From Stomoxys calcitrans (lineage: Eukaryota > Arthropoda > Insecta > Diptera > Muscidae): 64,000 nt of DNA. The notes below the pieces were generated by a model that saw nothing but the letters and a program-made list of their open reading frames with translations, did no database searches and was not told the DNA's origin. This document shows, piece after piece, positions 44,470-56,400 of the stretch (position 1 is the stretch's first letter; every line of letters begins with the position of its first letter). The position numbers and the translations under genes are program-made. The DNA is taken from assembly GCF_963082655.1 (NCBI RefSeq), contig NC_081555.1:90284272-90348271 (forward strand), given 5' to 3'.

Positions 44470-44835
44470 AATCTACGTAAGTTGGAAACACAGTGGTGAT
44501 TTCGATTCGTATGGAAGAATATCAGCAAGATGATGAAACAATGCGTATTAAATTGCCTACAGTGCAAGTTAAATAAACGGACAAGGCATACGAAGGAAAG
44601 ATGTATGATTACAGAAACACGGGAGACAAGTTTTGAGGTGGTGTCAATTGATACAGTGTGTCCTCACCGAATATCCGGGAATTATCGTTAAATTCTTACT
44701 ATACAGCGTGACTTGACGAAGTATATAGTAGCCTACCCGATGGAGAAGAAAGACGCTAGACCTGTGGCGAAGTCTTTAGTAGAGCAGTTCATTCTCATCT
44801 ATGGAAGTTTTAAGATATTGAAATCAAGATAAGCA
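44470..44835 (+). pseudogene. Ty3/gypsy LTR retrotransposon integrase fragment
   Basis: In one frame with slips: CKLNKRTRHTKERCMITET (end of the zinc-binding domain), then SFEVVSIDTVCPHRISGNYR, then DLTKYIVAYPMEKKDARPVA and KSLVEQFILIYGSFKIL. These match the start of the integrase catalytic core of gypsy-group elements (the mdg1/412 type is my best guess). The first catalytic Asp is in VVSIDTV. No LTR, RT or other part was found nearby. Confidence 0.75.
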
Positions 44836-45004
44836 TACTGAATTTACTGAATGTGGAAAAGTGAGTAGCAGAGACCACCCGATATCCAAACCGAGTATGG
44901 TCCACAACAGACAATGTTTAGATATAGCCTCCATATCAATCGATCTCAATGAATTTTAGAACAGTGCTTCGAACTATTACAAAATTTTCTATGAACATTT
45001 AGTA

Positions 45005-45168
45005 ATGGAGGTTAAACATGGCGGGATACCTCTCAAATGTAGCCAGCATTGGTAAGGGGACACTTTGGTTAAAAAAATTTATTTGATGTTCACGCCGGGA
45101 TTTGAACCCAGACGTTCCACGTCATAGACGGACATGCTAACCTCTGCTCTACGGTGGCCTCCAGAACA
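45005..45168 (-). mobile_element. SINE head fragment, reversed
   Basis: B-box (reversed GGGATTTGAACCC) and A-box region (CTAACCTCTGCTCTACGG) with GGTGGCCTCC at the 5' end; truncated in the body at about 45005. Confidence 0.8.
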
Positions 45169-45198
45169 GAACAGTGTATTGCTACTAATAAAGATATA

Positions 45199-46462
45199 TT
45201 GGGTTGCCCAAAAAGTAATTGCGGATTTTTCATATAGACGGCGTTGACAAATTTTTTTGCAGCTTGTGACTCTGTAATTGCATTCTTTCTTCTGTCATTT
45301 ATCAGCTGTTACTTTTAGCTTGCTTTAGAAAAAAGTGCGCGAAATTTTGTTTACATTTGTTTGTTTGGCGTCAATTTTAATATGGAGCCCACAAAGGAGC
45401 ATTTTCGTAATATTTTACTTTATTATTTCCGTAAAGGAAAAAACAAAAAGTTTCGAGATGTGTATGGTGATAAAGCCTTAAAAGGAAGACAGTGTCAAAA
45501 TTGGTTTCGCAAATTTCGTTCTGGAGATTTTTCACTTAAAGATGAGCCACGTTCAGGTCGGCCAAATGAAGTTGTAATGATGACCAAATCAAAGCATTAA
45601 ACGAATTGGATCGTCATGTAACTGAGCGTGAGATAGGAGCGAAGTTAAATATACCAAAATCAACCGTTCATAATCACAAAAAAAGTCTTTGGCTGGTGAA
45701 AAAGCTTAATATTTGGGTACCACATGTATTGAAAGAAATTCATTTAACAAACCGAATCAACGCTTGTAATATGCACCTTAAACGCAATGAATTCGATCCG
45801 TTTTTAAAACGAATCATAACTGGAGATGAAAAATGGATTGTTTACAACAACGTTAGTCGAAAACGATCATGGTCCAAGCATGGTGAACCAGCTCAAACCA
45901 CTTCAAAGGCTGATATCCATCAAAAGAAGGTTATGCTGTCTGTTTGGTGGGATTGGAAGGGTGTGGTATATTTTGAGCTGCTTCCAAGGAACCAAACGAT
46001 TAATTCGGATGTTTACTGTCCACAATTGGACAAATTGAATACAGCCATTAAGGAGAAGCGACCAGAATTGGTCAATCGTAAAGGTGTCATATTCCACCAG
46101 GACAACGCTAGACCGCACACATCTTTGGTCACTCGCCAAAAACTGAGTGAGATTGGCTGGGAACTTTTGATGCATCCACCATATAGCCCTGACCTTGCAC
46201 CATCAGACTACCATTTATTTCGATCTTTGCAGAACTCCTTAAATGGAAAAACTTTCGGCAATGAACAGGCTATAAAATCGCACTTGGTTCAGTTTTTTGC
46301 AGATAAAGGCCAGAAGTTCTATGAGCGTGGAATACTAAATTTGCCAGGAAGATGGCAAAAGGTTATCGAACAAAATGGCAATTATATATTTGATTAAAGT
46401 TCATTCTAAGTTTTATTAAAAATGCATTTACTTTCTTTTAAAAAATCCGCAATTACCCAATA
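45199..46462 (+). mobile_element. mariner element, nearly complete
   Basis: The left terminal inverted repeat starts TTGGGTTGCCCAAAAAGTAA. The right end carries AAAAAATCCGCAATTAC but has lost about 12 bp of the repeat before CCCAATA, which would weaken transposase binding. Between them lies a transposase gene with one frameshift. About 1.26 kb, the usual mariner size. Parent type of the MITEs at 3157 and 50160. Confidence 0.9.
45382..46397 (+). pseudogene. mariner transposase, one frameshift
   Basis: A DDE/D cut-and-paste transposase in two frames: 45382-45600 (start MEPTKEHFRNILLYYF; an in-frame ATG upstream at 45361 is possible but the family starts here) and about 45600-46397. Motifs: helix-turn-helix with QCQNWFRKFRSGDFSLKDE and RSGRPNEV in the first part; in the second, EREIGAKLNIPKSTVHNH, then catalytic ITGDEKW, HQDNARPHTS and YSPDLAPSDYHLF, with the third Asp 34 residues after the second (D34D pattern). 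The total length is 1016 bases including stop, one base short of a multiple of three, so a single-base deletion near 45590 fits. All three catalytic Asp are present. Confidence 0.92.
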
Positions 46463-46644
46463 GATATAGTAGAGATATAATAAAATTGGATAATAAATAT
46501 ATCTATGGTGGTAGATATCAAAAGATTCGCACAGCCGAACTTAAAGCATTTCAAATTCACATTCGCAAATTTATAAAGGAAAAGCATGGACTAGAACAAA
46601 AACACGTTTACTTTTGTAAGGAATACTTACGTCGAATCGGAATT

Positions 46645-46818
46645 CATGGTAAATACAAGGCTCATGATAGTAACACAATGCCCTTTTTGGGATATCTTGG
46701 CACCTAAGGCAACAATCCTTTTAAAATTTTACTTCCATAGCCTAGGGGGAATGCCCTAGGTGCTAAAAAGTCCCAAAAAGGGCAATGTGTTACCATCATG
46801 AGGCTTGTATTTATCATG
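46645..46818. repeat. Long imperfect hairpin (about 66-bp arms, 42-bp loop)
   Basis: Left arm about 46645-46710 and right arm about 46753-46818 are inverted copies with about 85-90% match by eye (AAATACAAGGCTCATGATAG pairs with the complement of CCATCATGAGGCTTGTATTT). It could be a short foldback element or a hairpin RNA source; not assigned. Confidence 0.8.
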
Positions 46819-47575
46819 TATAAGTTAGACCAAGCTTTTATTCAAAACATGGTATCGTTAAAAAATTGTTCTTCTTAGATTAGGCCATTCTAAATAACAA
46901 AGCCAAATTTTTGAAACAAAATCTAATTTAATTTTTTTTAACCACTAACATTCCATCAATTACTATGCCATTTTATAGACTGTGAAATTAAGTTTGTTGC
47001 TTAAGTCTTTTGTTTCATTCAAAATCATTTAGTCATCACATGTATTTTCCGATAACAAACAGAACCTACGAATGGCACATAAATAAACTTGCTGTCAATC
47101 TGGAAATTGTTTGCCGTTATTTTGCTACGAAAAGACAAAACAATTTAGCGGAAATTGTACAAGTTATTACATAAATGTTGCAATTTCCCTTCGATGCAAG
47201 ATTTTTATGATGCTGTCAGCAATGCCGTCATATTTGCCAATGAACCAGCAAGCAAGCAAGCAAACAAACATGCAATCAATCAGCGTTACACACAAAGGAG
47301 ATATGTGAACAAATTAATATAGAAAAAAATCAAAAAAAAAAAACTCGTTAACAATTACATTTCAACAAATTAGGTTCAAAAAGTTATTTAGCTGAAGTAC
47401 AAGAATGTTCGCGGTTCGCCTAAACTAGCATGTAATAAAAAGGTTTTACACTTAGATTATTATTAGAGATTCTGAATTTTGAATGCTCATAGATGAAAAA
47501 TATCAAAAAATTAAAATAATAATCAGTGGAGAGATTTTTAAATAAATCCACTTTGAAAAATCAAATTGCAAATGC
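46819..47575. other. AT-rich non-coding stretch, no gene recognised
   Basis: Includes a CAAG/CAAA-rich run near 47249-47270 and an A-run near 47327. Short frames have no motif. Confidence 0.45.
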
Positions 47576-47890
47576 AAATGGTTCATACCGGTTCAGATTT
47601 GGATATAGCCTCCACATAAACCGATCCCCAGATTTGGCTCAAGAACCCTTAGAAGCCTCAATTTTAATCCGATTTGGCTTAAATTTGGAAGATATAGCCC
47701 CCATATAAACCGATCATTGGATTTGACTTCTTTAGCCTTTAAAAGTCAAAATTTGGCTGAAATTTCGCCCAAGAATCTATCTTATCAGTGCCAAGTTTTA
47801 TCCGAATCGGTCAATATGGTGATATATGCCACCCGAAATACCAATATCTCGATATGACTTCTTGAGGCCAAAACATTTAAACCTTGGTGG
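47576..47890 (+). repeat. Diverged mini-me units without ends
   Basis: GGTTCAGATTTGGATATAGC, CATAAACCGATCCCCAGATT, then a second unit with ATATAGCCCCCATATAAACC and GACTTCTTTAGCC. A distinct variant from both alpha and beta. Confidence 0.65.
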
Positions 47891-47994
47891 TTTCTGCAAA
47901 ATATTTATTCAAAATAAATTTAGTTGTAGGTTTTTGGTATAAGAAATAAGTCTTGTTAGATAAAGTGCCTAGTATTTTCTGAAAAACGTAATAG

Positions 47995-49610
47995 TTTTCT
48001 AGGGGAGGGGCGGGCCCTCCCCCTTAACCCAATTTTCAAAAACGCCAGATCTCGGAGATGCGTGCACCAATTTCATCAAAATTTTTATGCCACCTTGTGG
48101 TACCCCAAAAACCCAAAATCGGTATAACATTTTTGGGGGGACGCCCCATCCCAAAACTCACACAGACGGACATATCTACCGATTCTAACAATATGGGTAT
48201 CAAATGAAAGGTATTAAGGAGTAGAGTACGAACTTGGCATTAAAATGATACTCTAAATGTCGGGGGGTCACCCACCCCCAAAAACACTACCCAACAGGAC
48301 ACTTTTACCGCTTTGGGCAATATGGGTATCAAATGAAAGATATTTATTGTAAAAGTTAAATACAAATCTGACACACAAATTTATTTTTCGGTGTCTGAAA
48401 AAAACCCCTACCCGGACATACATGTTTACCGATTGGGACAATATGGTTATCAAATGAAAGGTATTAAAGCGTAGAATAGGAATTTGGTATACAAATTTCA
48501 CTCTTAATTTTCGAGGGGTCCCCTACCCCCAAGGGGGTATTTTCACTGCTTTGGGCAATATGGGTATCAAATGAGAGGTATTTAAGAGTAAACTACGAAC
48601 TTGGCATTAAAATGTTACTCTAAGTGTCGGGGGGTTTTTCTGATTGGGACAATATGGATATCAGATGAAAGCTATTAAAAGGTAGTGTCCAATGCTGATA
48701 TAAAAGTTTATTCCTTGGTGTCTGAGGCGCCTCCCCAAACCCTCAAACCCCTCCCACCCAAACCCCTCAACAGGGCATGTATACCGATTTGAACAATATG
48801 GGTGTCAAACGCCTCCATATGGGCTAAATACTCGTCGGGGGGACCTCTCCTCTTCTCTCAATAAATACAACGCCAAGATGACCGAGAATATATTGTACTC
48901 AAATGAATACAATATATTCTCAATAATTGGGATGGACACAGGAGGACCTGTTGATCTTTAAGAATGTGGTATCCCATATGGTCGCTTTGAAATATGATTT
49001 TGAATGTAGATAACCAATACAAAAGAATTAATTAGAATGAATCTGAACAAGACCCGTAGCGCAGAATATCTTGATAGCCACCTTCAAAATGCTTGACATT
49101 ATGGAACTCAAACAAAATCGTGATCTAGCACAATGCTGACATTATTCAGGGTCCGCCTCTAAACTCTCTTTAAACCGGTCATGATAAATAATAGGTATTT
49201 GATAGTAGAAAACGAATTTGATATCCAATTTTGAGCCCAAGGGATAAGTACGTGGGCCCCACCCTGCATACCCCTCAAACTGGACATATTTGTGGATAAT
49301 GGCAAAAAGGGGCTCAAATCTGTATTTGTTTCATAGCCAAGTGTTTCAGGGACGCCCCACCTCATAAACTCCCCCTAAACCACACATATTTAAAGACTAA
49401 AGCAATATGTACCTCCAATGTGGTTTTTTGGGAGTGGAGTATGAATCTGATATCCACTTTCGGGCCAAAGAGTTTGGATACTCCAATCCGCCACCAAATT
49501 CAAGAGAATGAAGTAGATCCAACATCCGAACTTTAATAAGCGGACACTCCCCTTACCCTATTTTCAAAAACGCCAGATCTTAGAAATGGGTGGGGCGATT
49601 TAAGCAAAAT
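47995..49610. repeat. Degenerate ~95-130 bp tandem-repeat array
   Basis: The phrase CAATATGGGTATCAAATGAA recurs near 48189, 48319, 48440, 48556 and in weaker form near 48650 and 48793, each followed by a GTATTAA-like block and a C/G-rich GGGGGGTCACCCACCCCCAA-type block. Both edges carry TTCAAAAACGCCAGATCT (about 48035 and 49564), so the array has a repeated border. Not assigned to a named element. Confidence 0.7.
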
Positions 49611-50150
49611 TTAGTTTGTCTTTTGAGACGAGCTCAATGATCTGCATCTCTGATCATTGAACTCGTCGTGGATAAGGAAAGCCAAAGATAGCAACACACG
49701 CCAACCACTATAGGACGGGTTTCGTCTTTGCTTAGAAGACTTTTCAACCATATTAGGTGTGATGGCTTCAAAGGCCGTGCGTGAGTATGTTGTATTTGAA
49801 TCGTATTAATAGCGAAAACGCATCTATGATGCAATTACCACATTAACCACGCTCGACAACCCTGTTTATTAGCTGTACTTTTTCCCAATGCATGTATTTT
49901 TGTGTAATGACAGACATTGTTTCTGTGACAAATTACACTTCTTCCGTACTACACATGATTTTATGCATCTGTTGGATGTTGTATTGATGGCTTCGAATGC
50001 TAAGACAATGGCAATGGTTCTCGCTGTTGTTCCGTGTGCCCAGGTTAGCATTCGAAGCCATCAATACAACTTTCAACATTTGGGAGTAGAGCACCAACAT
50101 TATATCCACATTGGGGCGAAATATCTGAAAAGCCATACCAGCCCCCCAAA
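49611..50150. repeat. Unclassified interspersed repeat X, copy 2
   Basis: Matches 62355-62810 closely: GAGACGAGCTCAATGATC, AAAGATAGCAACACACGCCA, ACGGGTTTCGTCTTTG, CATATTAGGTGTGATGGC, and further TAATGACAGACATTGTTTCT, CTTCTTCCGTACTACACATG and TTGTATTGATGGCTTCGAA. A 26-bp perfect hairpin (49978-50003 with 50045-50070) is unique to this copy. Confidence 0.7.
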
Positions 50151-50159
50151 CAGGACTTA

Positions 50160-50395
50160 TTGGGTTGCCCAAAAGTAATTGCGGATTTTTCATATAGTCG
50201 GCGTTGACAAATTTTTTCACAGTTTGTGACTCTGTAATTGCATTCTTTCTTCTGTCAGTTATCAGATTTTACTTTTAGCTTGCTTTAGAAAAAAAGTGTA
50301 AAAAAAGTATACTTGATTAAAGTTCATTCTAAGTTTTATTAAAAATGCATTTACTTTCTTTTAAAAAATCCACAATTACATTTTGGGCAACCCAA
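50160..50395. mobile_element. 236-bp internal-deletion derivative of mariner
   Basis: Both inverted ends match the mariner at 45199 (TTGGGTTGCCCAAAAGTAAT ... TTTTGGGCAACCCAA) and are flanked by TA. It keeps the mariner left ~140 bp and right ~75 bp and lacks the whole transposase. Confidence 0.93.
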
Positions 50396-51775
50396 TATTT
50401 TCTGACCGTGTCGGTTATAAGGCTCAGATAAAATAAGAGAGTGAAAGAAGGCGCCGGGGAACGGGCCCTGTCCATCTAGTTTACATATATTTTCGAGAAT
50501 TGGAACATTTATGTTAAAGCAGTTTGTTGACTCTAAGTGATTATAATCATAAGCTACAAATTATAGTTGGGAGTGTTGGTTGCCATTCCCAGTTATTGGT
50601 TTCCCATATGTGTATGTATATTCCATGTAATTTCATTTTCTAAGAAAAAGTTTTATCATATGTAAAAAGTGTGAATGCGAAAAAATGCGGCCAAGCAATC
50701 ATAATGAACTCAACTGAAACCAAATCAGGTTCATTTAATTAAGTGCGCAAAACCCCGTATCAAACAATAGAAATCGTGTATTTTCCCACATTTAATTATT
50801 GCATGGATTTGCTTAATTGCATCTGTTTGGACTGTGAAAACTATCTGGCAACTGTTCAAATGCTTAAGGGAATGATATCATTTGGTTAAGTGAAATAACA
50901 TATTTTCAATTAATTTTTCATTTTTTTTTATCCAGACCAGATATTGTCATTTTTTCTGTCGCTCGTCTCCGCTATTGTTGTGTAATTTGTGAATGCATTG
51001 CTGCTATGCGTTTTCTGTGCCAAGTGGCGTTTAGTTTTTGCTATGCCATGGCGCCATGTGAAGATGCAATCAACAAATGCAAGAGCATGGTGGAGATGGA
51101 GGAAACAAGAAACCGGTGAATTTTACTAAGCACTTGGGAAGCAACACTTGTGTCCAAGTCGTTTGTTTTTCCCGTCTGTATTGGCAAAATTTTGCGTAGC
51201 AGTTTTGTTGTGGTTGTTGTTGTATGGAAAAGGAAATTACGCATTTTTCACAACTCTGCTGCACCTGGCTTTATTGATGTAGACGCCGTTGTATGATATT
51301 TCGCCAAGTCAGCTAGGCATCATTGTATTTGTCGGATGTTGCCAAAGCGATAGACTTGTGTGAATTTGGCCAAAAGTCAAATTAATCATATTTCTAGTGC
51401 AAAGTTTGCTCCGGCATTGTGAAATGTGAGAAATGATACGAAGGTGTTTCAAAGAGATGGCGAAATTATGAAGTGGGATAAATATGAGCAATAAATTAAA
51501 ATTACAGCCAATACTACTAAAATACTTAATACCAGATCCTTAACCCAAAAAAGCTATTTGTTAAACGGTATTGATGTTTGAAACTAATAATTTGAACTGC
51601 AAAATAAGAAAACAGCTGTGTATTTGATCTAACCGCATTCGAATGGCTATAGCTATCTCCAAAAATTCAAAAAGCAAGTAAAAACGCATATAGTTTGTCC
51701 GGGACGAACTTTAAACACCTAGCATTGGTATGCTTACCACATTTCTTAAAAATCCACATTTCATCTCATTTATTG
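50396..51775. other. AT-rich non-coding stretch, no gene recognised
   Basis: Apparently unique sequence, with TTGTTGTGGTTGTTGTTG at about 51204-51225. Overlapping frames at 51041-51264 have no motif. A decayed mini-me end scrap lies at about 51674-51720. Confidence 0.45.
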
Positions 51776-52915
51776 CCATTTTTATAACCTCCACCATAGG
51801 ATGGGGGGTATACTAAATTCGTCATTCTGTTTGTAACTACTCAAAATATTCGTCTGAGACCCCATAAAGTATATATATTCTTGATCGTCGCGATATTTTA
51901 TATCGATCTAGCCATGTCCGTCCGTCTGTCCGTCCGTCTGTTTGTCGAAAGCACGCTAACTTCCGAAGGAGTAAAGCTAACCGCTTGAAATGTTCCACAA
52001 ATACTTTTTATTAGTGTAGGTCGGTTGGTGTTGTAAATGGGCCAAATCGGTCCATGTTTTGATATAGCTGCCATATAAACCGATCTTGGGTCTTGACTTC
52101 TTGAGCCGCTAAAGGGCTCAATTCTTGTTCGATTTGACTGAAAATTTGAACGTGGTGGTTTGGTATCACTTCTAAAAACTCCGCTAAGTATGGTTCAAAT
52201 CGTTCCATGTTTTGATATAGCTGCCATATAAAGCGATCTTGGTCGTGACTTCATGAGCCTCTAGAGGGCGCAATTCTCATCCGCTTCAACCGAAATTTTG
52301 TATGTGGTGTTTTGGTATCACTTTCAACAACTGTGCTTAGTATGATTCAAATCGGTTCATAATCTGGTATAGCTGTCATATAAACTTTTCTTGGATCTTG
52401 ATTTCTTGAGCCCATAGGGCGCGCAATTCTCATCCGATTTGGCTGACACTTGTGTTTGTTATGACTTCCAATAACTGTGGTAAGTATGGCGTAAATCGGT
52501 ATAGAACCTGATGTAGCTGCCATATAAACCGATTTGGGATCTTGACTTCTTGAGCCTCTAAAAGGCTCAATTCTCATCCGATTCAACTGAAATTTTGCAC
52601 AACGGCTTCTCTCATGAACTTCAACATACGTGTCTAATATGGTTTGAATCGATAAATAGCTTGATACAGCTCCCATTAAAACCTATCTACCGATTTTGCT
52701 TCTTGAGCCCCTACAAGGCGCAATTCGTATCCGAACGAACTGAAATATTACACAATGACTTCTACATTGTTCAGCATTCATTTATGGTCCGAATCGGACT
52801 ATAACTTGATATAGCTCCAATAGCATAACAGTTCATATTCAGTATCGCATTCAAAATGCGATCAATGGTGGAGGGTATATAAGATTCGGCCCGGCTGAAC
52901 TTAGCACGTTCTTAA
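51776..52915 (+). mobile_element. mini-me alpha element
   Basis: TTTTTATAACCTCCACCATA at the left, core and GTCCGTCCGTCTGTCCGTCC tract near 51915, about five ~155-bp units, and GGTGGAGGGTATATAAGATT with GGCCCGGCTGAAC at the right. The tail is decayed (TTCTTAATTTTT). Confidence 0.85.
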
Positions 52916-52989
52916 TTTTTAATTCCTACATACGTACAATAGAGTGAAAGGCTTAACTCTAATAAATTTCATATAAACATATACAGTAC

Positions 52990-53862
52990 TTTGATTCCTG
53001 TATCTACAAATAAAATAATTACAAATGGACCTAGTACAAGACTCCCATCGAAAAGCCAGTAAAAAACAAACGCCAAATAATAAACGGGTAATAAATAAAG
53101 TTTTTATGGGCTTTGGTCCCCTTATCGGCAGATTGGTCTATATGACAGCTACATCTAAACATAGTCCGATCTGAACCATATTAAGGTCAGTTGTCGGGAA
53201 GCCTTAAACAACCCTCTGTTTTAAATTTCAGTGAAATCGGGTAATAAATAAAGTTTTTATGGGCTTCAGCCCCTTATTGGCAGATAGGTCTATATGACAG
53301 CTATATCTTAATATAGTCCCATCTAATCCATATTTAGGTCAGATGTCGGGAGATTTAAAATAATCCACTGCTGCAAATTTCAGCGAAATCGGGTAATAAA
53401 TAAAACTTTTATGGGCTTCAGTCCCCTTATTGGCAGCTATATATAAATATAGTCTGATCAGAACCGTATTTGGGGCAGCTATTAAGAGGCCTAAGACTAC
53501 TCACTGTTTCAAATTTCAGCAAAATCGGATAAAAAATAAAGTATTTATGGGCATTAGACCCTTTACCTGCAGATCGATCTATATAGCAGCTTTATACAAA
53601 TATGATCCGATTTGGCCTGTTCAAGAACTTAAACAGCGTGCATCAAAAAGACGCATCTGTATATCTCAATATCTCAATTTTTGAAGGCTGTATAGTGATT
53701 ACAACAGACGGTCGGACAGACGGACAGACATGCGGACATCGTTAAATCGTCATAGAATTTTACGACGATCCGAAATATATAAAATTTGTAGGGTCGGAAT
53801 GGCTAAATGGACATACCCTATGGTGTTGGGTGTAAAAATAAAAACCATAAGGAAACTCTCAA
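52990..53862 (-). mobile_element. mini-me element, third subfamily (gamma), reversed
   Basis: About four ~155-bp units with GTAATAAATAAAGTTTTTAT, CTATATGACAGCTA and AAATTTCAGCGAAATCGGGT. It ends with the reversed left end: GGTCGGACAGACGGACAGAC, ATATATAAAATTTGTAGGG and CATACCCTATGGTGTTGGG. The right end is not recognisable. Confidence 0.8.
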
Positions 53863-53869
53863 ATGTTTG

Positions 53870-56030
53870 TTTTTATACCCACCACCATGGGGGTATACTA
53901 ATCTAGTAATTCCGTTTGTAACACCTCGAAATATTGATACCCGCCACCATGGGGTATATTAATCTAGTAATTCCGTTTGTAATACCTCAAAATATTGATC
54001 TAGGACCCCATAAATCATATATATATAGTTGATCGTCTCGATATTCTGATTCGATCTAGCCAAATCCGTCCGTCCGTCTATCGAATTCACGATAGCGTTC
54101 GAATGCGTAAACGTAGCCGCTCGAAATTTTGCACAGATACTTTATATTGATGTAGGCCGTTGGGGATTCCAAATGGGCTATATCGGTTCAGATTTGGATA
54201 TAGCTCCCATATAAACTGATCTCCCTATTTGACTTCTTGAGCCCCTGGAAGCCCCAATTTTTGGTCAGATTTGACTGAAATTTTGCATGAAGTGTTTCAT
54301 TTTTTTTCTTATTAACGTAGCTCGGTTGGTATTGTAACTGGGCCATATCGGTTCATGTTTTGATATAGCTGCCATATAAACCGATCATGGGTCTTGACTT
54401 CTTGAGACTCTAGAGTGCGCAATTCTTATCTGATTGGAATGAAATTTTGGAGGACGTGTTTTGTTATGATATCCAACAACTGTGCCAAGTATGGTTTAAA
54501 TCGGTCGTTAACCTGATATAGCTGTCATATAAACCGATCTTGAGCCTCTAGAGGGCGCAATTCTTATCCGATTTCAATGAATTATTTTGAAGTATTTTGT
54601 TATGATATCCAACAAGTGCCAAGTATGGTTTAAATCGGTTCATAACCTGATATAGCAGTCATATAAACAGATCTGGGGACTTGACATCTTGAGCTTCTAG
54701 AGAGCGCAATTCCTATCCGATTTGGCTGAAATTTTGCATGACATATTTTATTCTCACTTTCAACAACTGTGCTAAGAATAATTAAAATCGGTCCAAAACC
54801 TGATATAGCTGCCATATGGACCGATCTGGGGTCTTGACTTCTTGAGCCTCTAGAGGACGCAATTATTATCCGATTTGGCTTGAGCCTCTAGAGGACGCAA
54901 TTATTATCCGATTTGGCTGAAATTTTGCATGACGCGTTTAGATATGACTTTCAACAACTGTGTCAAATAAGGTTCAAATCGGTCCATAACCTGATATAGC
55001 TGTCATATAAACCGATCTGGGATCTTGATTTTTTGAGCCTCTAGAGGACGCAATTATTATCCGATTTGCCTGAAATTTTGTACGACGGATCCTCTTATGA
55101 CCATCAACATACGTGTTTATTATAGTCTGAATGTGTCTATAGCCCGATACAACTCTATTATAAATCCATCCCTCTATTTTACTTCTTGAGCCCCCAAAGG
55201 GCGCAGTTCTTATTCGAATTGGCGGACCTTTCACACAGGTCTCCAACATATAATTTAATTGTGGTCCAAACCGGACCATATCTTGATATCGCACTAATAG
55301 CAGAGCAAATCTTTTTCTTCATCCTTTTTTGCCTAAGAAGAGATTTCCGGGAAAAGAACTCGACAAATGCGATCCATGGTCGAATCGGTGGATAACCTGA
55401 TATAGCTCCCATATAAACCGATCTCCCGATTTGACTTCTTGGCCCTTGGCAGAAGCAAATTTTATCTGATTTAGTTGAAATTTTGCATGTAGTGTTCTGT
55501 TGTGACTTTCAGCTACTATGTTAAGTACGGTCCGAATCGATGGATAACCTGATTTAGCTCCCATATAAACCGATCTCCCGATTTGGCGTCTTGAACCCTT
55601 ACAGGCCGCAACTTGTGCCCGATTTGGCTGAAATGTTGCATGTAGTGTTCTGTAATGACTTTTAACAACTATGCCAAGTACGGTCTGAATCGGTCTATAA
55701 CCTGATATTGCTCCCATTTAAACCGATTGCCCGATTTGACTTCTTGAGCCCTTACAAGCCGCAACTTGTGCCCGATTTGGCTGAAATGTTGCATGTGGTG
55801 TTATGTTATGACTTCCAACAATTGAGTCAAACACGGTTTAAATCGGTCCATATCCTGAAATAGCTTCCTTGTAAACCGGTCTCTCGGTAATCCTTATTCG
55901 GTTCCTAGAAGTATGTGGAATAAAATTATCCCCTTCAACTAAATTTGTTTGGTAAACATTTTTAGCAGATTTCATGGTGTTGGGTTTCCAAGATTCGGCC
56001 CTGGCTAACTTAGAACGCTTTTACTAGTTT
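53870..56030 (+). mobile_element. Composite mini-me alpha array with local duplications
   Basis: The left end is duplicated: the block from CCACCATGGGGGTATACTAA to CTCGAAATATTGATA occurs at 53882-53940 and again at 53941-54000. Inside, a 38-bp block ending ATTATTATCCGATTTGGCT is directly repeated at about 54842-54918. At about 55380 one element's right end (CGACAAATGCGATCCATGGT) is cut straight into another's units. The right end is GGCCCTGGCTAACTTAGAAC and TTTTACTAGTT. Confidence 0.8.
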
Positions 56031-56358
56031 TATATGCCCCAGAGGTTTTCTATAAGGTTTAGGTCCCACGATTGCCATAATTTTTCCAAATTCGGTATAT
56101 AAAGCTCTTGGAATTAGAATTCTGCTAGTCTCGAAGAGTGTTTTGAGTCGTTATCTTTCGTGAATTGTCACTTAAGGCTTTTTCTTCGGCAAATGGAATC
56201 ATTTTGTTCCCCAAGATATCCTTTTAATCCACAACACACATTTTGTTCCTTATCCAGAAATGACAATTTCTGAAGTAATTTTTTTATGAATAAAAGTTTT
56301 ACTAAAGCTTTATAGATTTAAACTTGGCTCATTTTCTTATTTTTTATTGATAAGAATT
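56031..56358. other. Downstream flank of the second secreted-protein gene
   Basis: About 330 bp with no repeat or gene recognised. It separates the mini-me array from the 3' end of the minus-strand gene. Confidence 0.45.
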
Positions 56359-56364
56359 TTTATT
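56359..56364 (-). terminator. Polyadenylation signal of the 56401-57068 gene
   Basis: AATAAA on the minus strand, 37 bp after the stop codon. Confidence 0.6.
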
Positions 56365-56400
56365 TCGATACAAGTTAACTACAAATCTATCCTTCATCGT

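Noticed and set aside
46486..46707. A 73-codon frame overlapping the hairpin at 46645
   Set aside because: No motif; it ends within the inverted repeat and begins in a decayed mini-me-like scrap.
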